Shown here one piece after another: positions 21,938-34,064 of a DNA stretch of 64,000 bases (position 1 is its first letter; the number at the start of each line of letters is the position of its first letter). The DNA is taken from assembly GCA_032690845.1 (NCBI GenBank), contig CM064434.1:11100108-11164107 (forward strand), read 5' to 3'. This DNA comes from Eleusine coracana subsp. coracana (lineage: Eukaryota > Streptophyta > Magnoliopsida > Poales > Poaceae). The notes beneath the pieces were generated by a model, which saw nothing but the letters and a program-made list of their open reading frames with translations, was not told the origin of the DNA and ran no database searches. A program made the translations under genes and the position numbers.

Positions 21938-24070
21938 ATGTCAAAGCCAGGAGAAGGTGACAAGCCTCAAGATCTTACTTCAACAAGTAAGGGAAATAAG
22001 TTGCATGCATCCATCCCCTTCAACTATGCCAATGTGGCAAATATCCATGGAAGTGGAAGTGGAAGATTGCCTTACTTTGAAGGCAAGGATTTCAGTTGGT
22101 ATAAGCATCACATGAAGATGTACCTCATGTCAATTGGTCCACCAATTTGGGAAACTGTAGAGAAAGGATACACCTTGGAAGATAAGGACAATCCTACAAC
22201 TATGGACCAACTCAACATACATCGCAATGCTCAAGCGGTGTCGGCCATTCTCTCTTCGTTGAATCCTAAGAAATATTCAAGAGTTTCTGAAATTGAGAAT
22301 GCCCGGAAAATGTGGAAGAAGCTTATATATGCCCATGAGGGAGTGGATGTTGTTAAGAAGTCAAGACTTCAAGTTCTCAATAATCAATTCAACTTCTTCG
22401 TGATGAATAAGGGAGAAGAGCCTTAACAAACTCTTGATAGGCTCATGGACATTGTAAATGAGAGAAGATCCTATGGTGACAACATCAAAGATGAGGAAGT
22501 CAACTATAAGCTCCTTATGGCTCTTAGGATGTGGAACTCCACACTTTGCATCATCATTGAAGAGAAGGATGGTTTCGAGAGCTTCACAACGGATGAAGTT
22601 ATTGGAAGAATAAATGCCCACAAGAGTCATGATGACGAGGGCAAAAGAGTGAATGTGCTCATAGGAGAAGAGAGCACAAGCAAGAAGGACTTGGCGCTCA
22701 AAGCCAAGAAGACTCATGATGATGATGATGAAGATGAAGAGAATGATGATGAAGAAGAAGATGATGAAAAATTTGCCTTATTTGTCAAGAAATTTGGCAA
22801 ATACATGATCAAGAATGGTTTCACCAAAAGAAGCTTTGACAAGGCAAAAGCTAGAAGAACAAATAGAAGATGCTATGAGTGTTATGAACAAGAACACATG
22901 ATTGCCGATTGTCCAGGATTGAATGGCAAGGGCAAGAAAAATGAAAAGTATAACAACAAGACAAAGCCCTACAAGAAGCCATACAACAAGGGACATGCTC
23001 ACATTGGTCAAGAGTACATCTCCGATGATGATGATGAAGATGATAAAGGTGGTATTGCTAATATTGCCATTGGCCTGCCCCCAGCCAAAAAGTCACTCTT
23101 CAACAACCTCACCGATGATGAAGATGATACCCCTCGTTGCTTCATGGCCAAGGAAAGCAAGGTAGCTCCTCACACCGATTTGAATCCTTCTTATTGTAGC
23201 GATGAAGAGGAGGATTTGGTCCCCTCTATGCATGAAATGGTAAAAATGCTAGATAAGCTACAAAGGGAGTTGGACAATCAAGAGAGGATCATTGATAGGC
23301 AAGAAGAGTTGCTTGATGAAGAGAAAAGCAAGAATCTAGAGCTCACCAAGCAACTAGAGCAAGAAAAGGAGAAGAACAAGACATTGACCAAAGAACTTGA
23401 AAAAGTTAATGAGTCAAGTGAATCAAGCACCTCAACCTCTAAGAAATATCAAGAAAAGTGCAATGTCTTGCAAGAGGAGAACAAGGCTTTAGCTAAGGCC
23501 ATTGAAGATCTCAAAACAAAATCACAATCATTGTTGAAGAAGCTTGAATCCTCACAAGCTTCAACAAGCAAGGGTTATGGAAGGTGCTACAACATTGATG
23601 TTGATATGATTGCCAAGCAAGATGCAATCATTGAGAAGCTAACCAACCAAGTCAATGAGCTCAAGAAGAAAGCTCAAGTGGAGACTACAACAAGAATAGT
23701 TGGTGAACCAAGAGCTTCTCATGACAAGAGAGGATTGGGGTACAACAATGGTGTACCCAAAAGAAGGCACAACAAGAATATAAACTTTGTGCATGAAAGC
23801 AAGGGAAAGAAAGTGGTGCAAGAAAACACTATCAAGCCCAATGCTTCCCAAGTCAACAAGAACATGAAGACCCCTACCATATCCTTTAATGATTTTGATG
23901 CCTCTTATGTGCTAACTCGTAATGCTTATGGTAGAGTGGTTGCTAAGTTTGTTGGGCCACATGATGCAAGGTGGAAGCCTTGTGTGTGGGTGCCCAAGGT
24001 TCTTGTGTCTAGTGTTAAGGGACCCAAACCAACTTGGGTGCCTAAAACACGTGCTTGATTTCCCTTGTAG
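21938..24070 (+). pseudogene. Copia gag (nucleocapsid), nonsense-mutated
   Basis: Gag packages element RNA into virus-like particles. The frame opens at 21938 (MSKPGEGDKPQDL) and runs to an in-frame TAA at 22424-22426, then continues in the same frame from 22427 to a TGA at 24056-24058 and a TAG at 24068-24070, after which the protease frame follows. The early part has the SWYKHHMKMYL-type UBN2 gag fold. A CX2CX4HX4C zinc knuckle lies at about 22870-22911 (CYECYEQEHMIADC). An acidic D/E run (about 22713-22770) and a long Lys/Glu coiled-coil-like stretch (about 23230-23560) follow. Ends rich in WVPK motifs are common in this lineage. Confidence 0.88.
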
Positions 24071-27000
24071 GAATACTCCTCCGGTGGGGCAATATGGGTG
24101 CTTGATAGTGGGTGCTCAAATCATATGACCAGAGAGAGATCAATGTTCTCCACACTTGATCATGACAATCTACCAAGTGGAGGCATATCATTTGGAAATG
24201 ACAACAAAGGAAAGGTAATTGGTCGTGGACGGATTGACGTCACCCATGACCTTTCAATTAGTAATGCTTATCTTGTGAATGGTCTAGGATACAACTTGAT
24301 GTCTGTTTCACAACTTTGTGAGATGGGCCTTAGTTGTCTCTTTGACGATGATGGCGTGACCGTGTTTAGAAAGAAGGATTCATCAATAGCTTTCAAAGGG
24401 TATTTAGAGGACAAGATCTATCTTGTTGATTTTACCAACAAAGAGGGATCCAACCTAAATACTTGTTTGGTTGCTAAAACCACCTTGGGTTGGCTATGGC
24501 ATCGCTGGCTAGCTCATGTTGGGATGAGAAATATTTCTAAACTCCTAAAAGGCGGCCACGTTGTTGGACTAAAGGATGTTGCTTTTGAAAAGGACAAAAT
24601 ATGTAGCGCATGTCAAGCCGGAAAGCAAGTTGGAGCGGCACATCCCTCAAAAACAATGATGACAACGACAAGACCGTTGGAAATGCTTCACATGGATCTA
24701 TTTGGACCGGTCACCTACATAAGCATTGGCGGTAATAAATATGGCCTTGTAATTGTTGATGATTATTCTTGTTACACTTGGGTATTCTTTTTGAAGGACA
24801 AAAGTGAAACACAATGTATCCTAAAGAGATTCGTGAGGAGAGCCCAAAATGAGTATGAAGTGAAGATCAAGGAAATAAGGAGTGACAATGGAACCGAGTT
24901 TAAGAATACACAAGTTGAAGAATATCTTGATGAAGAAGGCATCAAGCATGAATTCTCAGCTTCATACACTCCACAACAAAATGGAGTAGCCGAAAGGAAG
25001 AACCACACACTCATAGAGATGGCAAGAACTATGCTCGATGAGTACAAGACACCGGACACCTTTTGGGCCGAAGCCATCAACACCGCATGCCATGCATCAA
25101 ATAGATTATATCTTCATAAGATCTTGAAGAAAACACCATATGAGCTTCTCACCGGTAACCTTCCAAATGTTTCATTCTTTCGTGTCTTTGGGAGCAAATG
25201 CTTTATTCTTAACAAGAAACCCAAATCCTCTAAGTTTGCCCCTAAGACACATGAAGGTTTTCTCCTTGGATATGGAACTAACGTCTATGCATATCGAGTC
25301 TTTAACAAAGACACCGGTGTTGTTGAAATCGCCCGGGATGTGCAATTTGATGAATCTAATGGCTCTCAAGTAGAGCAAGTTAATCCAAGTGATGTAGGTG
25401 ATGAAGCTCCTTGTGATGCAATAAGGAACATGACAATAGGAGAGATAAGACCACAAGACCCAAACTCAAGGCAATATGAACCATCTCCACAAGAGCCACA
25501 TGATGAACAAGATCAAGGGAGAGACCAAGATCATGGTGACGACCATGGTCAAGGTAACAACCAAGATCAAGGTCAAGATAGTGGGGATAGAGACACTCAA
25601 GATGATATCAATCAAGAAGAAGAAGATGCATCTAGGCCAATTCATCCACGAGTACGACAAAGCATTCAAAAGGATCACCCCGTAGACAACATTCTTGGAG
25701 ACATCCAAAAGGGGGTAACTACTAGATCTCGAATGGCTACCTTTTGTCATCATTAATTGTTTGTTTCCTCTTTGGAACCTCTTAAGGTGGAACAAGCCCT
25801 TCAAGACTCGGATTGGGTGATGGCTATGCAAGAAGAGTTAAACAACTTTAAAAGAAACAAGGTGTGGTCGTTGGTGGAAAGACCCAAGCAAAATATTGTT
25901 GGCACAAAATGGGTCTTCCGCAACAAGCAAGATGAGTATGGTGTGGTGGTGAGAAACAAGGCAAGACTTATTGCAAAAGGCCACTCACAAGTGGAATGTT
26001 TAAACTTTGGTGAAACTTATGCACCCGTAGCTAGGCTTGAGTCAATTTGTATTTTACTTGCCTATGCTACTCACCATGGCTTTAAGATTTTTCAAATGGA
26101 CGTGAAAAGTTCATTTCTTAATGGCCCTATTCAAGAAGAGGTGTATGTACAACAACCTCCGGGATTTGAAGACCCAAAGAAACCAAACCATGTGTACAAA
26201 CTTCACAAAGCTCTCTACGGCCTCAAGCAAGCTCCTCGAGCTTGGTATGAACACCTCAAGGGATACTTGATCAACAAGGGCTTCACAATTGGTAAGGCCG
26301 ATCAACTCTCTTCACAAGAAAAGTTGATAATGATTTATTTGTGTGCCAAATATATGTCGATGACATTATATTTGGTTCTACTAATCAATCTTTTTGTGAT
26401 GAGTTTGCCAAGATTATGACTAGGAAATTTGAGATGTCCATGATGGGAGAGTTGAAGTTCTTTCTAGGTTTTCAAGTCAAGCAACTTGAAGAAGGAACAT
26501 TCATAAGTCAAATCAAGTATACTCAAGACATACTCAAGAAGTTTGACATGGAGAATGCTAAGCCTAACAAGACTCCCATGAAGACAAATGGACACCTTGG
26601 GCTAGATGTAAACAGTAAACCCGTGGATCAAAAGGTATATCGCTCCATGATTGGCTCCTTGCTTTATCTTTGTGCATCTAGGTCCGATATCGTGCTTAGT
26701 GTATGCATGTGTGCAAGATTCCAAAGTGCTCCAAAGGAAAGTCACCTCATGGCGGTAAAGAGAATCTTAAGATATTTAGTTCACACCCCAAACTTAGGAT
26801 TATGGTATCCCAAGGGCTCCAAGTTCAAGTTAGTCAGTTATTCCAATGCCGACTACACCGGATGTAAGGTGGATAGGAAAAGTACCTCCGGGACGTGCCA
26901 ATTCTTGGGTAGGTTCCTTGTGTCATGGTCATTCAAGAAACAAAATTTCGTTGCCTTATCCACTGCCGAAGCGGAGTATGTTGCAGCCGAAAGTTGTTGT

Positions 27001-27306
27001 GCACAATTACTTTGGATGCGACAAACTCTAAAGGATTTTGGGTACACTATGACCAAAGTTCCACTCCTCTGTGACAATGAGAGTGCCATCATGATTGCAT
27101 ATAACCCCATTGATCACAATAGAACCAAGCATATAGATATCCGGCACCACTTCTTGAAAGATCATTCTATAAAGGGGGATATTGATATTAGCTATGTTAG
27201 AACCGACAAACAACTAGCCGATATTTTTACCAAACCCCTAGATGAGAAGCGGTTTTGTGAACTTAGGAGTGAACTAAATATTCTTGACTTATCCAACCTG
27301 GAGTAG
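24071..27306 (+). pseudogene. Copia pol (protease, integrase, reverse transcriptase, RNase H), broken
   Basis: Polyprotein for cDNA synthesis and integration. The order seen is: protease with catalytic DSG (WVLDSGCSNHMT, 24093-24128); GAG-pre-integrase HHCC zinc site (LWHRWLAH .. CSACQAGK); integrase DDE core with HMDLFGPV, VDDYS, RSDNGTEF and QQNGVAERKN; then reverse transcriptase (KWVFRNKQ, ARLIAKGHSQ, FQMDVKSSFLNG, YGLKQAPRAWY, then YVDDIIFGS); then RNase H (STAEAEYVA, HIDIRHHF, ending near ADIFTKPL). In-frame TAA at 25754-25756 separates integrase from reverse transcriptase, and a one-base deletion near 26300-26301 moves the frame just before the YVDD motif. Stops at 24056 and 24068 separate it from gag. 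Confidence 0.93.
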
Positions 27307-28297
27307 AATCTTGTGCTTTGATTGGTGTATTGATCATGCAAAATGTCTTGAAAGTAAAATCTTTTCAAAAATTTCATATTGTCTTTGTTTTCAAACAAAA
27401 TTCTTTGATCACTAGATCATATTGTCAATGCTTGTGAATATAGTTTTGGCTATTGATTTGTTACTATTCACAAGTTGAGACAAGCTTTATACTCCATATG
27501 TAACTTGTCCAAAAGTTCTATTTAGAGAGGGAGGTTTTTGTTGCAAACAGAGGCTGATGGAACTTCTGTGACCCATTTATGGAACTTCCGTCATATCAGT
27601 TTTGGGCACTTGTCTCAGACCCGAGAGAGACGGAACTTCCGTCACTTAATGACGGAACTTCCATCGCCACGGAAGTTCTGTCAAAACTTCCATGTGTTCA
27701 AAATCCCCGTCTGTCTCAACCCGAGACTGATGGAACTTCCATCGCCCAATGATGGAACTTACGTCAGTCCCTGGTTAAGTGGCCCGACCCTCTTCTTTCT
27801 TCTTCCCCACTTGGCCATTCTTCTATTCTCTTTCTCTTTCTTCTCCCCAAACCCTAAGTGGTGATTTGGAGGTTCAACCGGCGTTTCCCTTGGATTTGGT
27901 GGAGATTCAACACCTTCCCCACGAAAGTTTTGCGATCTCCATCAACTTTCTCATCTCCATTGCACTAGGTATAAAATTTGACCCCTAGATCTTGGTCCTT
28001 AGGTCATATGTTCAAATGCTCCCTTGTGTCACTTTGGCTTAGGTAGAATAGTTCCTTTGTGGTTGTTCTACCTTCTCTATGTAGCATTTGGACTCTTTTC
28101 GTAGGATTTGGGAGTTTGGGGGTAGGTTCATGGGCAAACTGCAAAATGACAGGAGTTCCATGGTAACTTCCATCACGTCAGAACTTCCGTGACCCTCACG
28201 GAACTTCCATCACCTGTAGTTCAGTGCCCTGAATCTGTCTCCTTTCTCACTCCTACTTGTGACTCATTCCTAAATAGTCTCTTATTTCCTGCCTCTT
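27307..28297 (+). other. Pol-ORF3 spacer rich in palindromic repeats
   Basis: No ORF of note. Two clusters of the palindrome family (27548-27770 and 28147-28216; here often TGACGGAACTTCCGTCA) lie between pol and the third ORF, the same motif that fills the LTRs. A pyrimidine run followed by CCTCTTAG at 28290-28299 looks like a 3' splice site just before ORF3. Confidence 0.6.
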
Positions 28298-29998
28298 AGG
28301 TGTGTGAACATAGCCTGCACCAAGATTGCCTCCAATGATCCCTCCATTCGTGAGGAATCAAGTGAAGAGGAACATCAAGCCTCTCCCAACACGTCCTCCT
28401 CCTCCCACGAGGATCTTGTACCCCTTGCCAAGAGAAGAAAAGCCGTGATCAAGAGAAGGATAGGATAGGGAAGCAGTTTCGGGGCTCAAACAGTTTTGGT
28501 TGGTCAAGGAGGCGCCCTTCCTCCTAGAAGGGCACTTGATAAAGGGAAGAAGCCAGTCAAGGAAACCCATCCCAAACCCCGCCCCAAACCACACAAGAGC
28601 AAGTCAAAGAGCAATGAGCCCTTGAACATTATGAGGGATCTTCGAGTCCATGCTCCCGTCTACCCCCCTCACCATGATTTCAAGGACTACAAGAAGGATG
28701 CCGAGGCCCTGCATACAGCAAGAAGGAAAAATCAATATCTTGTGACTGATAAAGAAGCCAGTGACCCTCGGTTTCTCACTTGGTTTCACCAAGACTACTA
28801 TATGTCTATGATCATTGACACGAACTGGAAGAACCGGTTGGCCACTCATCAGTGGATTGACTGGAAGTACATGGAGGACAAGAATGAGTCAACCTTCAAT
28901 GAGATAGTGGGAGCTTGCAAGGCACGGCATGTGTATGACCTCATGGGGTTCAACTATGATTGGAATGAGGAGGTCATCTGTCAGTTCTACTCCACCTTGT
29001 ACATTGATGGACCAGACTTTGTTCATTGGATGACACAAGGTGTGCAGTATGTGGTATCCCTCTCTCGCTTGGCTACTTTTTTCTTTCAAGATGCTGAGGC
29101 AGATGATGCAAGGGACAGGCTCTCCTGTGAGCCTGTGTTGAAGGACTCTGAGCTAAGATTCATGTATGAGGACCTTCAACCCAAATATCTGGGAACCACT
29201 CATGGAATGCACAACTTCTACTTTACCCTCAATAGGATGCTCCGGGTGACTATTGCTCCTAAGGGTGGGTATGCCACTTCCCTTGTTGAGCACTCCAGAA
29301 ATGTTCTTGCTAGGTTCAGAGATGGAGCTGCAGACTTCAGTGTGATGGATCTCATTACTCAGGAAATCTACTCGGCCTCTTTGGACACTCGGAAGGTGCT
29401 ACCCTTTGCTCCCTATCTTATGAAGATGATCGAAACTGAGACTGGTTTGATTTTTGAGAAGGAGTGCAAGCATCAGCCGTTGAGACCTCGTGTGCCCAGG
29501 CTCACTCGCCCTCATCATGAGACTATCCGGAGGAAGTTAACAGTAGAAAAGGCAGCTAGGACAGAAGCAGCAGCACCTCGTGCATCATCCTCCGCTCCTC
29601 CCCCCGAGGCCCCTCGCCACTGTCCATCATTTCCTATTGCCGCTATGCTCAAGACCATCTTGAATGCTTGTTGCTTCAATGCTAAAGAAAACTGGGAGAA
29701 CAAGAGGCGCATTAAGAAGCAAGTGCGGCGCTACAAGAAAGACCAAAGAGCTCAAGGCCATGAGGTGTCTCCGGATGGCTCCGAGTGTGAGCCCGATGGT
29801 GAGCCACCGGTCTTTGAGGATCCACTTGCCGGCTATGATTGGGATGATCTTGCTCCTCCATCCGCTCCCGCTCACGAAGAACAAGCTGCACAAGACGAAC
29901 AAGAAGGCGAGGAAGGCGAGGACGAAGGCCACGAAGAAGAAGAGGGTGATGAAGAGGACGACGAGGACAATAATGAAAGCACCGATGATGATGAGTAA
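28298..29998 (+). CDS. Third ORF of the Copia element (additional/env-position ORF)
   Basis: Function unknown. The open frame runs from 28469 to 29998 (first ATG-independent 500-residue stretch begins near 28496) and its frame is also open upstream to 28298 except for one TAG at 28466-28468. It begins with a basic, Pro/Lys-rich tail, then a compact region with many aromatic residues (DYYMSMIIDTNW, MGFNYDWNEEVICQFYSTLY, GTTHGMHNFYFTLNRML). A basic stretch follows (KENWENKRRIKKQVRRYKK), and the C-terminus (last about 70 residues) is very acidic (DEEDDEDNNESTDDDE). It occupies the env position, but I see no signal peptide or transmembrane segment, so calling it an envelope is not supported. The WH/WN-rich core resembles the putative retroelement ORFs often seen in grass Copia elements. 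A CCTCTTAG acceptor suggests expression from a spliced RNA (inference). Confidence 0.7.
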
Positions 29999-30434
29999 TA
30001 CCTTTCTCTTATCTCCTCCTCCTCTCATTCTTTTTGGTGCCTTGATGCCAAAGGGGGAGAGATGAGTGAAAAGGATATTTGTTTTAGAGGCTTTGTAATA
30101 GGATAGTGATGAACCTATGGACTAGTTCCCCTCTCTATTTGCTTTGTGTGCGAAACATATTTGTGAACCTTTTGTAATATCTCTATTGTTCTTATGTCAT
30201 GTGTGGTGCTTGTTTCTTCTAGTTTATAGTTTGGTTGTGATGCTTGTTTATTGCTTTATCACTTTGCTTCACACTTGTACACCTTTTAGGCACCCCACTT
30301 TTTACAAAATATAGGGGGAGCTCCTTCACATGTCTTTGTGAATCATGCATATCTTTAGGGGGAGCCTCACTATATTTTGTTGTTCTCTCTCTTAATTATA
30401 TTTCTATATCCTTTTAATCTATTGTCATCAACCA

Positions 30435-30449
30435 CCAAAAAGGGGGAGA
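30435..30449 (+). other. Polypurine tract
   Basis: AAAAAGGGGGAGA directly precedes the 3' LTR and would prime plus-strand cDNA synthesis. Two further GGGGGAG-type runs lie upstream at 30313 and 30357. Confidence 0.8.
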
Positions 30450-30450
30450 T

Positions 30451-31981
30451 TGAAGATGCATCTAGGTCCCCTAGTGGATTTTGGTGATTAATGACAAAAG
30501 ATTAAAATTGTACTAACATGCTTATGAAGAAAATGTGCAGATCATCAAGAGAAAAGTTAATTACCCACTAATGTGAAAAAGTCTATCCCTCAATAAAAGA
30601 GAAAAGAAAATGGCTCATGGTGGTTCAAGTTTAGCTTTTATGCCATTTATTTTGCGTCATAGGTATGCCGAACTATTAAGAGGGGTAAAACTTATCTTGC
30701 TAGTAAGGGAAACATTGTGCTCAAGCTCTAAATCAATTCGTTTGAAAACCTAGCCAACAAAGCCTAAGAATCAGCCTTTTACTTAGCAAGACAGAGAGTG
30801 ACGGAAGTTCCGTGAGTCCTCTCATGGAAGTTCCGTCAGCGTCGGGTCCGGCTTTGATGTTAACCCGAGGGTGACGGAAGTTCCGTCAGCGTCGGGTTTC
30901 TACCTTCTGCGCACCCGAGAGTGACGGAAGTTCCGTCACCCCATGACGAAAGTTCCATCACCAAGAACCTCCGTGGCTCTCACGGAAGTTCTATGAGCCA
31001 CTTTTCCTTGTCAAACCGAGAGTGACAGAAGTTCCGTCACCTTTTGACGGAAGTTCCGTCACAGCATCTTTTTCTCACTTCCAGTGCTTTACAACGGCTA
31101 AATTTGAATTCACGGAAGTTCCATGGGTAACCACGGAAGTTCCGTCAGACCCAGAAAATACTATAACGGCTAGTTTTTGAGCTCTCTCTATAAATAGGGT
31201 ACCCCTTCCCCCGTGGGAAGGGTTGGATTCTTTGTCATTTCACTCACTCTTCAGCTAGAGCGCTCCCCTCTCACTCCTAGGCTTGTTCTTGAGATTCAAA
31301 TCAAACTGAGAGAGATCCAACCACAAAAACATTGAAACCATCCACTCAAAAGCTTGAGCACATCTTTCCCTCCCCATCAAGATTTGATTTGCTTGTTACT
31401 CTTGGAGACTTGGTCTCCTAGACGACTAGGCGTCGCCCTTGAGCTCCCAACTTTGTGTGGTGAGTCAGGGACGTTTGTGAAGGTGTGATTTGCCTCCGGA
31501 GGAAAAGAATCAAGTGGAGAAAGAAATCCAAGCACGATCTTTGTGATTGCTTGGCGGGGAAAAGGGTTGAGAGAGACCCGGCCACTTTGTGTGGCTCCTC
31601 AACGAGGACGTAGGAACTACTTAGTGTGGTTGCCGAACCTCGGGTTAATTCTTGTGTCTCTCTTTACTTTCCCGCTCTTATATTTGTGCTTGCTTATTTC
31701 TTTTATATTATTCTACTTGTATCATTTGTTAATTGTATAGCTAGTCTTCATTCAAGAATTCTGGGCTTACATTATATTAGCTTTACTTCTATCAAGCTAG
31801 TGTTTTCTTCTCCTTGTTATCCGCGTTGTTCATTGCTTCAAGGAAGGGTAGTGAGAAGTTATGTTACTTGATCCGTCGACCCCGATGGAAGTTCCGTTAT
31901 TCCTGGTTATTTGATTATCCTTTAGTGCTTTTTCAAGATTATTTTTAGATTGACTATTTACCCCCCCCCCCCCTCTAGGCA
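30451..31981 (+). repeat. 3' LTR of the Copia element
   Basis: About 1531 bp, with the same ends as the 5' LTR. It lacks one palindrome unit present in the 5' copy (after the GAGGGTGACGG motif near 30871) and gains another (around 30958-30995), so the two LTRs differ in repeat number as well as in point changes. A C-run of 13 at 31961-31973 is shorter than in the 5' LTR. Confidence 0.93.
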
Positions 31982-32907
31982 ACGGGTCATCCCTATTTTC
32001 TGGGACAGGGCAGCCCCTATCAATGTTTGTTTGAAGGGATAGGGCGAGTCATCTTTTATGTTTGGTATGAGGGACGAGTGATGAATGGGGCGGCCCCAGT
32101 TTTTGTTTGGATGGATATACATGAATGAGGATACCTTTTACTAAAGATGGTGAGGTTACCTCTTTGTTGTCATGACACACAAATTTACATGACACATAAA
32201 TTTACAATATTTTGATTAAATTTTGTTATTAATATGCATTATAAAATAAATGAAAAATAAGCAAAAACATAAATAAAGAGAAATATACAAGAGTATTGGT
32301 CTATGGACCTGATCCATCCACCGATAAAAAGCACCATGACCTGGCCTATCCTTATCTTCTCTCACGTTCAATCTTTCCTTTGTTCATGGGTGAGCTCCTG
32401 GCTCTAGCTTCTATTGTCCGTCAATCTCACGAATCAAGCTAGTAGCTACGGACCGGAGATGGCTCCCAATGGTGGCTGCTACGCGCGTGCTCCAGTCAGG
32501 CGATGGGCGTGCTTCTAGCAACGGTAGACCGCAAGCCCCTGCTTCATTGGGGCGCATCATGCCCAGTCGCCGGCAGCTCCCAATGATCTGGTGAGTTCAT
32601 CTTTCGGTGGGATGAGGGGATCGGGGATTGCCACTGGCTTTCATCTCATTTCTCTCTGGTTTTTCGACTCAGTTCAGGTGAGCGATGGGGGATTGAGGAG
32701 GAGGTCACGGTACTATAGAAAGGGCGCGCGAGAGAGCGTGGAGCGACGGGGGCGGCGCGGTCTGCTCGTTTTGGTGGGATGGAGCGGCCCCCGAATTTCA
32801 TCGAATATTCGTTGAGTGGCTGCCCCGAGTGACTCCTGTCCAAACACCATGGAAAAGGTGGCGGCCCGTTCCATCCACCCTAATACATCGAATCAAACAC
32901 ACCCTAA

Positions 32908-33849
32908 AGGTCGACACTCACAGAGCGGTCTACCAGCGATTACCTATAGCTCATGAAGTGGGCCATCATCCGAGCGCCGTATTCACTCTCCCTCAGCAAC
33001 ATCCATGGACCACCAGAACCACGTCTGCCGCGTGACCCTGGGCCGCCTCTTCGTTGGAGCCTCGGGAGCCCTGCCAAACCAGTCACGCCATCGTAGATGA
33101 GCCTCGGCCACCTCGCCGTGCCAAGCCCCTGCCGTCGTTGTTGGGGCTCCACCGTGCCATGCCATCGCCTACGCTGACTATGCGTGAGCGCTTCTCTAGG
33201 CCACGCCCTCGACTCCGGCAGGGCGGACCCCTGAGCCGCCTTGCCCCGCCTTAGGCAACCATGGAGGCTGGAGACGGAGAGGAAGGTGGCAGGCGGTCAT
33301 GACGACTGGAGATGGAACGAAGGGGGTGGACGGTCATGGCGGTCGAAGATGGAGGAGAAGGGAGCTCTTTGTTGAGTTGTGTTCTAAATTCAGTTGCGTA
33401 TAAAGGTCGACTTATGATGGAGCGAAGCGGAGGCCCATCGCGAGAGGTACATATTGTATTCCTGATTAGGGTTTTTCTTTGATTATTATCTGTTTGTAAG
33501 TTGTCGTATAATATTGTAATCTGACTCTCAACATAGTGAAGTTCTTGCTGACTGGCGCTCGTGGTTTTTTCCTTCTGTATTGATTGAATTTTTCATGTTA
33601 AATCTCATGTCCTTTGTGGTTTAGTTTCTTGTTCTTTATCCATCATTCATTGATAACACTCTCATGTCGCTCAGTCGCCATTGGTGTTGTGCCATGCCCA
33701 CTCGAGATCAGGGGCGGACTGTTCTCCTGGATGAAGCCCACCAGAACGGTGGTGGCGACCTTGTTTCTGGTCGTGGTGCAGGCTATTTGGATAGAATAGG
33801 AAATAAAAAGTGGGTCCCGTCTCTGATTTATGGCTGTGCATAAACGATA
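32908..33849. other. Intergenic sequence, partly GC-rich
   Basis: 33040-33270 is GC-rich with overlapping short ORFs on both strands and no recognised domain. The rest is ordinary intergenic sequence. Confidence 0.4.
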
Positions 33850-34064
33850 TACTTCTTTCATTCCACAACATAAGGATTTTTATGATTCAAATACAAATTT
33901 AGTTAGTATAGAAAAGGTCATATATACCCCTCATTTTTACACCACCTCATCAATTTTGCACCCACCCACCAACCCAATAGACTTTGTCTTATTTCTTAAA
34001 ATGCTTATATTATTGATAAAGTTTTGAATGCTTCAAATAGTTATATTATGGATTGAAGGATGTA
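33850..34064. mobile_element. Stowaway-like MITE
   Basis: TACTTCTTTCATTCCACAAC at the left and (inverted) TACATCCTTCAATCCATAAT at the right form a terminal inverted repeat with TA ends, and homology continues inward for about 35 bp. Confidence 0.65.

Larger units (their letters stand above)
20333..31982 (+). mobile_element. Complete but disabled Copia LTR retrotransposon with third ORF (SIRE/Maximus-like)
   Basis: About 11.6 kb, with two LTRs, a primer-binding site, gag, pol in Copia order (protease, integrase, reverse transcriptase, RNase H), a third ORF and a polypurine tract. The flanking target copies are ACGGGGT and ACGGGT, so the boundaries are uncertain by one or two bases. Four in-frame stops and one frameshift mean this copy cannot encode its own proteins. 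LTRs differ mainly by transitions, about 13 in the first 220 bp, so it is not a very recent insertion. The size and extra ORF point to the SIRE/Maximus lineage (inference). Confidence 0.93.
20292..32904. mobile_element. Harbinger-like element split by an LTR retrotransposon, TSD TAA
   Basis: Left end GGGTGCGTTTGGTTTCGGG and right end (inverted) GGGTGTGTTTGATTCGATG are flanked by TAA at 20289-20291 and 32905-32907, the target preferred by PIF/Harbinger elements. Only about 41 bp precede the LTR insertion and about 920 bp follow it (31983-32904). The right part holds GC-rich, possibly captured sequence at 32390-32800. No transposase is seen. Confidence 0.7.

Noticed and set aside
28496..29998. 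Calling the third ORF a viral envelope gene
   Set aside because: No signal peptide, transmembrane helix or fusion-type region is visible. Only its position is env-like.
21852..31973. Long poly-C runs near both LTR ends as regulatory signals
   Set aside because: They sit at the same position in both LTRs but differ in length. A slippage-prone homopolymer or assembly uncertainty explains them.
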